Positions 23,311-35,598 of a DNA stretch of 64,000 nucleotides are shown one piece after another. The notes beneath the pieces were generated by a model, which was not told the DNA's origin, searched no databases, and was given only the letters and a program-made list of their open reading frames with translations. Every line of letters starts with the position of its first letter. The first letter of the stretch is position 1. The position numbers and the translations under genes are program-made. Origin of the DNA: Thuidium tamariscinum (Eukaryota; Streptophyta; Bryopsida; Hypnales; Thuidiaceae); NCBI GenBank assembly GCA_947034885.2, contig OX344754.2, forward strand, positions 15,456,501 to 15,520,500, in the 5' to 3' direction.

Positions 23311-25559
23311 TTCCATTGCATTACAAACTTTTTCTAATCAAGTGTAGTATAATTGTTTGGTTTGATATGTTTCTTTTCATTTTAATGATGCAATAAATAT
23401 GAAAATAATTGTATCTATTTTCCAAAGTATGAAGTGCTTTTAGCTACTGTAAATGGTACTATTGTCAAAGTCAATGTCTTTAAGATTTGGGAATTGACTA
23501 CAAAGTGGAGGCTCATATATAGATTTTGATCTTGATACTTGTAAAGAGTCTAGATCAACCAAAGGTAGTGATGTTTTGAAGTCTACTATGATTTCAACTT
23601 CGGCTTGTGTCTTGACCTCTTTAGCAATGTCTTAAAAAATATTACCAACAACATTAGAATTAGAAGATGGTGGAATTGAAAGTTGAATTTGCAAATAATT
23701 ATAACCTATCTTTGAAGTTGTCTATGTGAATATTTACAAAATCCCAAAATTCCCTTAGATGCTAAAGCATTGGAGCACTATAAAAACTTTTTAGTGAATT
23801 CACTTTTATACAATGAATTGACTTTTTACAAAATGAGCTCATCTTTTACCATAGCAAATAGTGCTTCATCTAGAAATAATGTAAAATATGATCATGAAGG
23901 TAGAGGTAGAATATATGCCTTAAAAGGAATACTAATAATATCAAGGATGCATAAATTTTCTTCTTCATGAAGGACATGTACATGATGCACCAATATCTTG
24001 TAGATCTTGCACTTCTTGTCTATTATATGAAGTTATTGTATAAAGGGTGTTGATAATACTTGAAGTTCATGCTATGGTTTGAAATATAGTTTGGAATTGC
24101 ACCATTGCAACCATATCAAGTAATTGTTGTTTGAAACTTTGCAATGGTTTAGGATACTAAGAAGATTTGAAAGAGAATTAAATCACTCTATCAAATGGCA
24201 AAAATGCATACATTCCAAAACTCAAAAGAGGGCATTCTAATTGAAAACTTAGAGTGGAAAATCTTTGAAGCTAGAAATTATTTTTTTTGTATAACATGAA
24301 TCACAGAACTCACCACTCTAAAGGATTAAACACATGCAACAAGCCCATGACTGAATTCCATAGTGCAAGACTATCAAAGGCACTAAATCTATGATTGCCA
24401 AGTGTATTAGGAGACCTAACCTTTTTTATAACTTGATGTTGAACCATGAACATCAACATCAACATTTGCAATTATTTGTGTCTCTTCAATAGATTGCCAA
24501 TATTTTTTTGAACCATTTTAGGAATAACATGATTTTTTTCATTTGATGCAATGTGATGGCCATTCAAGTCTAAATTTCCATCTAATAGTTGTAGTGTAGC
24601 ATTAACCACTTCCTTTGCAATTGGATCAAATGTGTGACTATCTCAAATAGCATAATCAACCAATGATTTAATGCCAACACTTAAATCTATTGTTTGATTT
24701 AATGATACATGTAACAATGTTGGTTACAAGTCATTGGAAATGAGTCAAAATAGAAATTGATACTAATGCCAAATTGATTATTACAATCTTGTAGCAATAA
24801 TGAAAACAGGCAAAATATGGTATACATTCCATTTGTAGAAGACAAATTGGGCGAAAAACGTTACGCTAAGTCTCATGTCAAAATATAGTGCATTGCTAAT
24901 ATAAGTAAATTTTCCCACTCATCATTGAATTGTACTTCTCCACAAAAATTTCATCTATATACTAATGTAGTAGTGAGTGTATAGCCAAAGAAGATCCAGA
25001 TGACTCTAGAAATGAAGCTCAAAGGTGTTGCTAGAAGTTTTCATTTTGTGAAGAGTCACGCCATAATAATTAAATGTGTATAAAAATGATCCAATATCTC
25101 ATGTAGAAGCTTTGTAAGACGTTTCAAACACTTTATAAAGAGCAGTTTACTTTGTGTTTTATGACATCTTATCCATGGGTCTTTAATAATACCTTTAGAT
25201 GTTGATAAATGTAATTCAAAGTTTTCCAAATTTTCAATAGAAGCTAAAAGTTCTATATAAATGATAGAACCTTTTTGCATTTGACCTCCATATCCAATAA
25301 TTATCTTGGACACATATTCATGAATATGGAATGTTGAGATTTGTTAGTTGCATTTGAATTATCTTCATATTGTGTACTCAAATGAAATTTATCAAGTAAA
25401 ATTTGACTTTGTAGAGATGCTTCTTTAAACCACTGACAATCATCACAACATTTATCCAAATACATAATGAGATCAATTTTTTACAATTGATGAGAGTATT
25501 GCAACTTCAATTCTTTGCATTATTTGCTTGATCTCTTTTTCATTGGCCTTCTAGTTCAA
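23311..25559. other. Gene-poor stretch with a possible decayed minus-strand gene
   Basis: On the minus strand between about 24310 and 25320 several partly open frames follow one another with interrupting stops; one of 85 codons lies at 25056-25313. I do not recognise the protein and cannot show that the pieces belong together. The rest (23311-24310) shows nothing supportable. Confidence 0.3.
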
Positions 25560-25752
25560 TTTGCTTAAGTTTTTAGATCTGGTAAGTGAACCATTTCCGA
25601 AACTTCTTGAGAATTATAGAGAGTACAAACAAAAATAATCTTTGTTGCAAATTTAGATGTCCAATATATATAAATGATGTGGCAAGAATTATGTTTCAAT
25701 TTGTTGAATTCCAGCAAGTGAAGTTTTAGATGATACCAAAATGATGTATTTT
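25560..25752. repeat. Fragment of the kinase 3'-flank repeat
   Basis: It matches 3050-3240 and 36960-37145 in order: the AACTTCTTG stretch, the AATAATCTTTG stretch and the AAATGATGTGGCAA stretch. The next part of this repeat reappears at 28000-28565. The copy may have been opened by about 2.2 kb of other DNA. Confidence 0.6.
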
Positions 25753-25757
25753 TTCTT

Positions 25758-25985
25758 TTGCTGCAAAACTACATTTGGGGCCTCCCACAAATAAAATCTG
25801 ATCCTTCCTTGCAAATCTGCGTTTTTGGCCTCCCACAATTAAAATCTGGCCCTTCCCTAGAAGACTACGTTTTTGGCCTTTTAGAATCAAAATCTGGCCC
25901 TCCCGGGGAAACTATGTTTTTGGCTTCTTCTTTGCAAATTTGTGTTTTTGGCTCCTTGTTTGCAAATCTGAATTTTTAGCTCCTT
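25758..25985. repeat. Minisatellite, about 48-bp period
   Basis: Four to five diverged units share GTTTTTGGCCTCCCA and AAATCTGGCCCT-like cores at roughly 48-base spacing. Because 48 is a multiple of three, one frame stays open and reads as a repeated 16-residue unit with YVFGLPQ-like cores. It lacks an ATG and is not called a gene. Confidence 0.65.
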
Positions 25986-26079
25986 ACCTGTGAAAGTCCA
26001 TTTGACTAGGATTATTATGTTGTGTTTTTGGTTGTTAATATATTTAACAACTTATACATACACTATGAAAAATTTCAGC

Positions 26080-26265
26080 ATTTTAGCATTTTATTGTCTA
26101 TTTCAGCATTTTATTGTCTATTTCAATTCAGCATTTCAGCATTTCAGCATTTCAGCAATTCTGTGTTTCAGCAATTCAGCATTCATTTCAACATTCATTT
26201 CAGCATTTCAATCCAGCATTCCAACATTTCAGACCAGAAATTCAGCAAGTCAGCATTTCAGTCTA
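26080..26265. repeat. Low-complexity TTTCAGCAT-type short tandem repeat
   Basis: The motif TTTCAGCAT and close variants recur about fifteen times in under 200 bases. Overlapping open frames of about 100 codons are by-products of the repeat. Confidence 0.75.
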
Positions 26266-27999
26266 ACACTGAATACACTCTTTGTCAGACTGCTGAAATG
26301 ACTAGATTTTACCCTAAAGCTGAAATAGTGTTAGAATGGGTTAATAATGATCTAACACTAACCTTGCAAATCACAATTAGTGTTAGCTCGGCTAATTAGT
26401 GTTGCCAACACTATTTATCATTTTTAGTGTACTTATAATATGTAGGTCGATGCCATTTTTTTAGCCTATATTTTTTATAAGTAAGAAAATTAACTTAAAA
26501 AAATAAAGAAAAAGTAAAAGTGACAAGGAAAAAGTTCATAGAAAAAAGGATTCAATTTCTAACTCAGAATCTTATACAATGATCTCAAGCAATGCTATGT
26601 TTAAGGTTTAAGAAATGTAGTTTTTATTGAAAGAGCACTTTGAACATGCATACTTTTGGATGCATTGACATGTGAATTTAAACAATAAGTACACTTCAAC
26701 ACCAATTAGCATGAATGAATCAAACACAAAACATTAGAATTGAGAGCACTACTAATTTATAAATTGAAAAAAGAACTATTGAAGAGAATTGCTAATAATC
26801 AAGTGTTTTGTAATATTGTTGCAACTATCTTTAGAATTTAGTATGTGAATTGTTATGTATCATAATGTGTAAGACATACTTTCAAGTATTTATTGAAGTT
26901 GTTTTGCTAGTTAAATTCCAAAATTGATCACAATTATGTTGGTTACTTTTAAACATGTAGTGTAGGTTGTTGTGGTTTTTGGAGATACAAGATCAGAGAA
27001 GACAACTCAACTCCCTTAAGTCATATTAGATGAGGCTATTGAAAATGAAACCACCAATAAATGTAACATTGTTTGTATACAACCTCATCGTATCTTTACT
27101 ATATCAATGGCCAACTGTATCACTATTGAAAGATGTGAACCTCTTGGATTGACAATTGGATATCAACTTCATTCAAAGACATAAATATCTCCTGAAATCA
27201 AATTGTTGTTTTGTACTATTGATGTATTGCTTGAACATCTTGTTAGAGTGTTTGTAATATATATCTGTAATACATGGATAAATATATTTATTTATTATAT
27301 TCTTGTAATTTGATTCATTTTAATCACAATAATTTTTTCTTCTTAAGAAAATATTATCAAAACTACTTTTATGATTAAAAGGATTATTTGCAAATAATTG
27401 AAAGTAGCATTTGAATGAAAATTGCATATAAATAATTAAAAAATTTGCATAATCCATACAACTCAAAGAACCAATCATTTCTAGTGTGAGCCATATAGTA
27501 ATAGATGAAATCCACGAACAAAGGATGAATGAAGATTTTCTTTTGATTGTAGTATGTGAATTGCTCATGAATCAACTTGACTTTTAAGTCGATGGATTTG
27601 AAATTGCACCTTCATCCACTTATTTGGAGATGTATCTAATAATGCTCCACATTTTCATCCTCTCACGGAGTACTATACTATAACTCTAACGTAGACCCTT
27701 TGACATATGAATAGTATATTGTAACTCTAATGTAGTACAAACAGACCCTACTAAATACAATTCCTTGGATCCAATTCTCTTACCCCTAAATTACATATAC
27801 CTAAAAATTGATGGACCATATTTTTTACCTACCTACATTTCTTATAATGGACTTGCCACTTTTCATATCCTCTAGTTTATGTGTAATTTTTTTAATAAAT
27901 ATTTATGAATATTATCCAAAATAAATTAAAATCCACCCTATTTTCCGCCATGTGTAGGTTCCTAAAATGTGGGAAGTGTCTCCCCGAGTACCAAGGGAG
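26266..27999. other. AT-rich intergenic stretch
   Basis: Near 26310-26430 the core TCTAACACTAA occurs in both orientations, giving a small possible hairpin. Otherwise no supported gene or repeat was found. Confidence 0.4.
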
Positions 28000-28565
28000 T
28001 AAATTTTAGGGTTTTTCTAGACTATTAACTCTCATAGTACTTTGCCATGTCATGTTTGCTTCTACAAATAATTGTCAATTCTCTAAGCAATTAGCATCTA
28101 TGTTTTGTAGGAATGGAAAATGAAGTTTAATTTTTTTTGAGTAGAATGGTTGTTACAAAGTTTAATAATACCTTCACTTTTATGAGAGTAGGGAGAAACT
28201 ATGTTTTAGAAGTAAGCATTGCCTTGTTGTCAAATGCTAAGTTAAAAAAGTAGTTCAAAAGGTAGCCCCCAAAAAATCACAAAAAATTGGAAATTTTTAA
28301 ATTAAATTTTTTTTTTCTTCAAAGATCTTAAACCTTGATTTATTCCATTTGGACTAGTAATGAGAAAGTTGCAAAGAAATGAAAGAATCTTGCTTTGGAA
28401 GCAATATAAACATCTTTTATTAAAAACAAAATGCAGAATTTACTTTTGAAGTCATTGCAAATTTTGGAATTTCAAGAAAAATTGTTTGAAAGGGTTATGT
28501 TTATTGTTTATACCAAAAGTTTCATATATATATATAGTGTTACTTTGGCAAGGTTTATAATACAT
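28000..28565. repeat. Third copy of the kinase 3'-flank repeat
   Basis: It follows 3255-3830 and 17290-17860 in order, from the CTAGACTA..AACTCTCATAGTACTT stretch through the TATGAGAGTAG and TTGTCAAATGCTA stretches to the TATATATAGTGT stretch, with more divergence than those two show from each other. There is no adjacent kinase. Confidence 0.65.
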
Positions 28566-28619
28566 GTATTTCCAACTACTAATACAAACACAATACAAAC
28601 CAAAGAACATAACTTCCTT

Positions 28620-29110
28620 ATCCATTGTAGGTGGTTGCAAAGCTTTGCTTTCCACACTTGCCATAGATTGAATCCTATAAAAACGGTGTGCTAAAATCAT
28701 CATCCTTTGCTAGTCCCATCAACAACAATGCCAATCAAACTTAATAGCAAACATGCAATCAATAAAATGTTGTATCAGAAAAAGAAAAAAACACACATAG
28801 AACCTCCTATTGTAACAACATTATACCAATGAAGTACTCTAGTAGAAATATGGTCACATTGTGTAAATTGATCACAAGAGATGATCTACATAAAGATCAA
28901 TATGGTTATGGAAAGAAGGATCATGCACAAAGTTCTTGAGGAAAACACTAGACAGTGAGCATAATCTCTAAAGGCTCACATGACAAATCAAACCCAACCT
29001 CAAAAAATCACCAAGATATTAGTTGGTAAAGATTAGGAACACAAATAGAAATGGCCATTATAACAACATTGAAACAAATGATGATTCCAATGAAAACATG
29101 TTCTACTTTG
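28620..29110 (-). pseudogene. Decayed copy of the 5' end of the tocopherol cyclase gene
   Basis: The region aligns by eye with 47757-48245. It covers the first 25 or so codons of exon 1 (this copy reads MMILAHRFYRIQSMASV, the gene MMILAPPAWRGRAMASLG) and about 400 bases upstream of the ATG, including an AAAGGCTCACA-type block at 28970. The rest of the gene is absent. The copied frame loses VTE1 similarity after about 28620 and has no function I can infer. It sits next to the kinase 3'-flank repeat. Confidence 0.75.
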
Positions 29111-29218
29111 ATGAAGAAATGATAGGCAAGAAGACTTGCATGATCAAGAAAAGAAAAAATTCTCTTGTAATAACACTCTAATTAAAGGGCTAGAAAATTA
29201 GTTTTACCATGAATTTTT

Positions 29219-29940
29219 TTGTGTGAAGTCATCTCTATGTTGATATCATGTGTTTCAAATTTCAAGTTCAAATGAATCACCAAAAAAAAGATACTCAAAA
29301 TCTCCCAACATGTGTAGTAGTGAAGATGAGTTTTTGAGCCTTTAGTATAGTATCATTTTGTGGGTCAAAGTTTGACATGGATGTAAAAACTCATCCTCAC
29401 AACTACACAAGTTGGGAGATTTTGATTAAGTTTTTTTGGGTAATTCTTTTGAACTTGAAATTTGAAATATATATTATTAACATAGAGATTATTTCATGAA
29501 ATTTTTTTAATGGTAAATACACAAATTTTCAGCCTTTAGGAGGGTGTCAAAGTTGGCAATAGTGAAATTTTTTTCAAAACTACAGATGTTGGGAGATTTC
29601 AAATATCTTTGTAAAAATTAATCTTCTAACCTTGAAATTTTTCAAACATATTGAAAACATAAATCTCATTTCATGCCAAAAATTTCAAGGTAAAAAACAT
29701 TCAATCCTTGGGAGGGTGTCAAAGTTAAATGTAGTGAAATTTTTTTCACTGCTACACATATTGGTAGATTTTGAATATCTTCTTTTGTATAAGTTTTTTG
29801 GCCTTGAAATTTAGCAAGAATGTTACTTACTTATAGGTGATGTTGTAATAAAAATTTAATAATAAATATCAATTTTTGAGCTCTCAGAAGGCTACCAAAG
29901 TTGGCAGAGTTGAAATTGTTTTCACTGTAGATTCCAAAAC
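29219..29940. repeat. Inverted plus tandem repeat cluster, about 175-bp period
   Basis: Arms at 29219-29342 and 29375-29510 are inverted copies of each other (both carry a TTGGGAGATTTTGA core). Two or three further direct, more diverged copies follow with cores at about 29588 and 29759, spaced 171-176 bases. The related core GTAGTGAAATTTTTTTC recurs at about 29551, 29727 and 29905. No gene. Confidence 0.7.
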
Positions 29941-30051
29941 GCCATTTTGATTGGGACCCCACTATACAAACTACAAGAAATCATGGAATTAGATGGAGCT
30001 TCATATTGCGGATAATTCATATTTGACCCACCAAAAGGGAAGGTGGTTACA

Positions 30052-30314
30052 CATTAGGGGGGATTTAAGGCCTTTAGAGTGCTGTTTTGGAACCATTCCC
30101 ATAACTACTGGCTGCTATTAAGCTAGCAATTACCAAAAAAAATTCTTTGGAACGTGAAATATGAATAAAAGTCCAAAAAAAATTCAGAAAAAGTAATGGC
30201 ATAATGTTCTCTTGATCACATAGGATTCTTGCAATTTTGCATTCTTGCGGCAATTTCTTTGTTCCTAGACTATGGAACTTGTAGTCTTTTGGAGGCCTCA
30301 AATCTCCCCTAATG
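30052..30314. mobile_element. Short MITE-like element (263 bp)
   Basis: The left end reads CATTAGGGGGGATTTAAGG and the right end is the inverse of CATTAGGGGAGATTTGAGG, each followed inward by CC. The target duplication is not clear. An inner GTTCCTAGACTATGGAAC motif has a relative at about 59727. Confidence 0.65.
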
Positions 30315-30777
30315 GTTCATTGTTTTTAGTTTTTGGAGATTCGATTCACTGCATGGATCCATATGACTATGAGCACTATGCAAATAAGAGATTTAGTAGT
30401 AGTCTTCATACTTGTATAATAACTAGGGTTGCATAAACTACTAGTAGTTATATTTCTAGGAAACCATTTGGGAAAACCAAGCCGAATCTTAATGACAATA
30501 GAAACTAGTGTATAAATATGAAAAAGCTTGTGTAGTAGTATCTGTAATATAGTAAATACACCATTATTTCAAATTTGCCAGAAAGTTGGAGGGAATGCTC
30601 CTCACGTCCACCCATGCACAACCAACCAACAATGAAATAGTGTGTGTACATGAGGTGTTAATAGAGCATTCCAGTTGTTATCTATGTTACCAATTTCTAT
30701 TGAAAAGGCAAATCAAGATAAAGATGACTTTTGAAGCAAAAAACAGAGAACTTTACATTTGCAAAAAATCCTCTTTA
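30315..30777. other. Intergenic stretch without recognised gene
   Basis: A frame of 109 codons begins in this stretch and runs to 30915, across the left end of the next element. It has no recognisable motif and is unlikely to be real. Confidence 0.45.
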
Positions 30778-31034
30778 AGGTGGTTACACCCAAAAGCGCC
30801 ACTTATTCTTATTGTGCCTAGTTCCTGTTATCATGATGTTCAAATTTTTATACAGTCTTGTTGGCAAGTGAAAGCATGTTCCACGGATTTGGATATCGTA
30901 TGCAAAAGTTATTAATAGTCAAAGTCTATTTTTGAAAGCACCATCTACAGTCTGGGTACATGACTGATTTTGAAAATGTATGCACATTGTAGATGGCGCT
31001 TTAAGGTCAGGTGCCATTTTGGGTGTACCTACCT
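30778..31034. mobile_element. MITE of the AGGTGG family with TA target duplication (257 bp)
   Basis: The left end reads AGGTGGTTACACCCAAAAG and the right end is the inverse of AGGTAGGTACACCCAAAA. TA flanks both ends (30776-30777 and 31035-31036). The interior from about 30838 matches the copy at 40665-40877. An inner inverted pair around CCATCTACAGT lies in the right half. Confidence 0.75.
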
Positions 31035-31319
31035 TAGTATGGAAAGTTGTTCCTTGGAATTGTTTCTAGAGTTGTCCAAGGGAACTCCTTGCTGTTGTGA
31101 TGAAGTCATTGTAAAACGTGCAAATCTCACATATACTGTTCACCAAATCACAAAACAGCTGCAATGAAGACTCCTCCAGCAGTAATCTGTGAGTGTGAAG
31201 AGTTTGATTGTGGGGTTCAATACAAGAAAAGCTAGAGCAAGCTTCATGTGGTGTATCTTAGGCCCTGGTGGTTGTCCAATCCAGCCTATGCTGACCATCC
31301 ATTTGACCCTTTAACTTAG
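31035..31319. other. Intergenic stretch without recognised gene
   Basis: A short frame crosses from the preceding element. No supported feature was found. Confidence 0.4.
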
Positions 31320-33965
31320 TCAATTTTTATTTGATAGCCACATATTGCATTTTTAGGTGCAATCTTTTGGTATAAAGACTTGAGTTTATGTTGAACATAT
31401 TTGTAAGAAAATTCAATTTTTTTTATCATTGTCAATATCATCAAAAAATTGTCAATGTGCTGAAAATTGCACTCACCTTCATCAAATTGATAGTTTTTAT
31501 TATGATATTGAGAATATCATCAAGAAATTGTCAATTTGATGAAGGTTGGTGTAATTTTTGGCAAATTGATAGTTTTTTGGTGACACCAACAATGATATTT
31601 TAATTTTTTCAATTTTCTTTTTCACAAACATATACAATCTATTACAAGACCATCTCCTCAAAACTTAGCTTTGAAATTTTTTCTTTGGGTAGTATTTTGT
31701 TCAAAAAACAAAACAAATTGTCAAAGTGTGACAAAGTTGGGGGCTATTTTGGATAGTAAAACATTTTTTAAAATTAAAAAAATTAGACAAGGTATATTAC
31801 AGTCACAAGTACCTTGCCTATGAATTTTGAATCATTTGGAGCCAAAATGCAAAAGTTACACCCAAAAACTCATCTCTTAGAAACATGTGACAGAAAATAG
31901 TATAGATGATTTATGCAATCACACTCAATTGTAAATTCATTTGCTTCCCAATTTTGGACAATAATTCACCTATAACACCAAACAAGCTATTTCAAATTGA
32001 GGCAAATAGAATGCATGAAAGAGATGAAAGCTAGGAATCATAAGATTTTTTCCAAGGAACTAGTACATGATTGATAGAGCATGACTTCTCAACAAAGAAG
32101 TTTCTTGTGAACAAATGGATACTCACTTCACATTCAAAGGATATTGAAACACTTTCAAATCGATTTAAGATAAAATACCCCATTACAAACAAAATGGGAA
32201 CAAACCCAATGTGGACAAAATTGTAATGGTGGTGTATATTTCAAAACTTGGATGTACACCTCCATTACAATTTTGCCCACAATGGGCATGCTCCCATTTT
32301 CTCTATAATGAGGTAGTTCACCTTATCCTAAATCCCTTGCAAGCTCAAAAATGACATAGAGGAGACAAAGAGTCCAAGACGGTGTAATATTTACAGCTGC
32401 TGCCACAAGTCAGTTCTAAAATATAATGGTCCATGGATGTGAGTTTACTGTACTGTACATTACAAACACATGTATGCACTCAAAACATATGAAGTTCCCT
32501 CCAATGCAGCATCGTTCTACGCATTAAGCTTAACTGAAATTTGTAGTGCTAATCCTGATGAACCGATACTGATAACTGAATGAGGGCTTTGCACTGAAAG
32601 GACCGACTAAGCCCATTGTATATGCAGCCTTGTGGGGTGCTTCTTCACAACATCTCTTGTGCATCTTTTGAAGTTTGTGCCCAACTCTACCAGTGAGCCT
32701 TCGATTATGATATTTGGAGAAAAGATAAGTTTCTGCTTCCAAACTGATTCGAGATTTCATTCCAGGACCACGAGCTTGCATTGATGTCATCGGATGGTTT
32801 CAATTGCTTAGGAGTCCCTTGTGCCTTGAAATTCTAATCCTGATGAACATGGAGAGAGGCTCCGATCCAACGGGACCGGCTCTTGTACATACATGCAACC
32901 TTGTGGGTGTTTATTTGCTGCCCTGATCTAGCGGTGAGACTTTGATTTTGAAACCTTTAGAAAAGACAGGTGCATGTTTTTCTCCTGTGCCAGTTCTAAT
33001 CTTGAATGGTGGTCTTGTGCACAGGTTGAAGTTAGCCAGCTCTTTTGAGGGCGTGCTTTTGGGTACTAGGCGCTTGGAAAACTGGAATGTCTGTCAGTAT
33101 GGAATACAGTATGTGATCGAGCGAGAAATGTAATAGCGTCCCTCAAATTAACTAGGCACCCCCGAATGAAATCATTGTGGCCTTTGAACAGTCAGTTGCC
33201 ATGAGTGCTGAATCACTAGCTAACTTAGTGTGCCCTGTGCCATTTGTGTGGCTCTTCCGCTTCGCAGCGCTTCCATGCAAGCAGCATTTCTCATTCCGGG
33301 TAAGAGATTTAGAGCTGGCATTTCTCACTCCTGGTTCAGGGTCTGGTCCCTTCAGCTTCGATCTTATGGGAATGTCTGCAACCACTTGAAGCAGAGTCGT
33401 GCTTGACACTGGGGACACTGGGGACGAAGGAATCGTGGACGGAATCATGCTGCCACCAATGGGGACAACTGCCAACTGATCGCCACGCGCTGAATAAGTT
33501 TAGGGTCATTCACCCTGCTGCCCAGACTTTCTACGCATCTACTCTGTGGAGCTTCTCTAATAACAAACCGCTCTGGTGTGACTCAATTTCTCCTTCGCTG
33601 TGGGTCAACAACTCCTTGCTGTGACCGAGCGTCACTTGTTCAGTCATTGAAGCTGTTCTCGCCGTCATGTGGTCGATCAGTTAGGCGACTGAAGTCTCTC
33701 TTGGTAGGCTGATCGAGGGTTTGGGGTTTGCCAGTTTGGAGAGATGGTTTTGCAAGTAGGGCACTGACGCTGATCTCGCTCTTCGTCGGTAGGTATGGAT
33801 TTGGATTTGGATCGATGTTTGCGCGCAGCACTATGGCTTTGCTTCCACCCTCGAGAATATGTACTGTGCACCTGTAAAACCCTTGTGTATGACTGACTGC
33901 AGCCATTGTATTGGATTCAGATGTGCTGTTAGAGTTCTTGAAACCCAGCAATTGGGGGATCCACC
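31320..33965. repeat. Upstream arm of kinase unit 3, duplicate of 10555-14216
   Basis: The order of blocks matches unit 2 throughout, without the 607-base element of unit 2 (empty site near 32355). Positions 32385-32520 also resemble 41800-41925, downstream of VTE1. The GC-richer part from 32570 tracks 12470-14216. Confidence 0.75.
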
Positions 33966-34905
33966 AGGGCAGCAAACCACGAGATTGTTGAACAGGAAAC
34001 ACAAACTGCAGTTGCTCTGTATCCCCCTCCTCCTCATCTGTACATCATTCCACACGCATAGAGGGACTGTTGCATAGCAAACCTAACTATGAAACAGCCC
34101 TTGATTTCGAAATCGCCGCTTCCAAAGATCACTGTCCGAGTGAGCTCCAACAGCCCTTGAGTGTAGTAGGGGACTCCAGTGGCGGAGAGAAGGGGAAAGC
34201 TCACCTGACCAACGGCGAGATCGTGCTGAGTCTGCGGAGTCAGTTTCCGCAAACGCTTAGTTTCTTTGAGGACAGTGGGGATGATTTAGTGCTGGTCAAG
34301 AAGATTGCCGAGGGAGCTCAGGCGGAATTTTTGAAGCCAAGTCGAAGGATTCTTCGTTCGATTGCGTGTTGAAGGTGTTCAAGGAGGGCTCGTCCGTGTT
34401 GGACCTTCAAAAGCTATGGCCGCTGGGTATGCTCAACCGATGTGCGCATGGGTATCCATGCCATCTTCAGGAGTATGTTCTCCGGTCCTCTCTGGCACGG
34501 TGGTGATGAACGGGAGGTTTGCATTCCACATGTTCCGATGTGCAGGGGACTTGCGGAAGCTCGTTGACAAGAGAATGGAGCGCAATAACAACCAATTCTG
34601 CGCTCCTCTCTTTCTCTAATGAGGAACTTGAATGGAACATGTTTGGTATTGCATGACGACAACATTGTGCATAGGGACCTCAAAGCTTCCAATGTACTAG
34701 TGTATGATCTACGTGCAGTTAGAAGACCTTGATTCAGGTACGTATGCATGTCTCCTAATAAGTGTGAAGGGCTTTTTCCTTTTCTTTTTTTTACTCAAAT
34801 GAAACGAAATGAAGGGCTTTTGGGGTGTCAGTCACTCAGTCCAGCTGAAATTGCAAAAAATTAAAAAATTCCTACGTTTTTACGTGAAGTAAATCCACCT
34901 GCTGG
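33966..34905 (+). pseudogene. Broken kinase gene (relic of unit 3)
   Basis: The start-codon position reads AGG, and the N-terminal coding part is open from about 34070 to the frameshift near 34330 and the stop at 34370-34372, as in the unit 2 relic. Unlike that relic, it retains the catalytic-loop segment (DNIVHRDLKASNVLV, about 34660-34710), although out of frame with the N-lobe. The C-lobe after the GSYYC-equivalent is missing. The shared lesions date the breakage before duplication of the unit. Confidence 0.85.
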
Positions 34906-35402
34906 CCATCTTTGATGGTAGGATAGGATTTAATGTGTCCTGCGGGGACACCCACTGCATGCCATTCAATTGAAGCCTTGGACGGTGCCACACATGTGCT
35001 GCACTGCTGCCTGCTTGCCTGCACTAACTTAAGTTACTGCTGTCACTGTGTCACTGTCACTCACCGCGTTGCCTTGACTTTCTGCGCATCTGCTCTGTGG
35101 AGCTTTCTTGGTAATAAGGCCACTCGGGTGGGAACCAGGCCTTCAATTCTCAATTTTCTCGTAACTTCTCCTTGCTGTGACTTGTGTGGCACTCTTGCTT
35201 CACTCTATCGTGCGTTTGGTTCACCGTTTGGTTTAGGTGAGCTTTGTGCTGCGCTCTTGGAGTCACTTGCTTGTTGAGTCCCTGAATCTGCTCTCGCCAG
35301 CCTTGGATGTGAGTATTGTCGTGTGGGCGATCAGTTGGGCGATCAGTTAGGCAACTGAAGTTTTCTCTTTGCAGGTTGAGGGTTAGGGTTTTGCCAGTTT
35401 GG

Positions 35403-35598
35403 AGAGATTATTTGACCGATCTCGCCCCTTGTCGTTAGGTATTACTTTCGATTTGGATCGACGTTTGCGTGCAACAATAGGGCATTGCTTCCACCCTCGG
35501 GAATACATAAAGCCCATGTGTAGCATTTATTGCAGCCGTTTTCTTGTGTTCTGAGGGGCTGTTGGAGTTGTGATAATCGAGCAGTTGGGGGATTCGCC
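35403..35598 (+). promoter_or_regulatory. Conserved promoter or 5' leader of kinase 3
   Basis: It matches 15540-15736 and 1500-1727, including the TATA-like AATACATAAA at 35502-35511. Confidence 0.4.

Noticed and set aside
25990..26399. Two overlapping frames of 103 and 125 codons
   Set aside because: Both are by-products of the TTTCAGCAT-type repeat and have no independent support.
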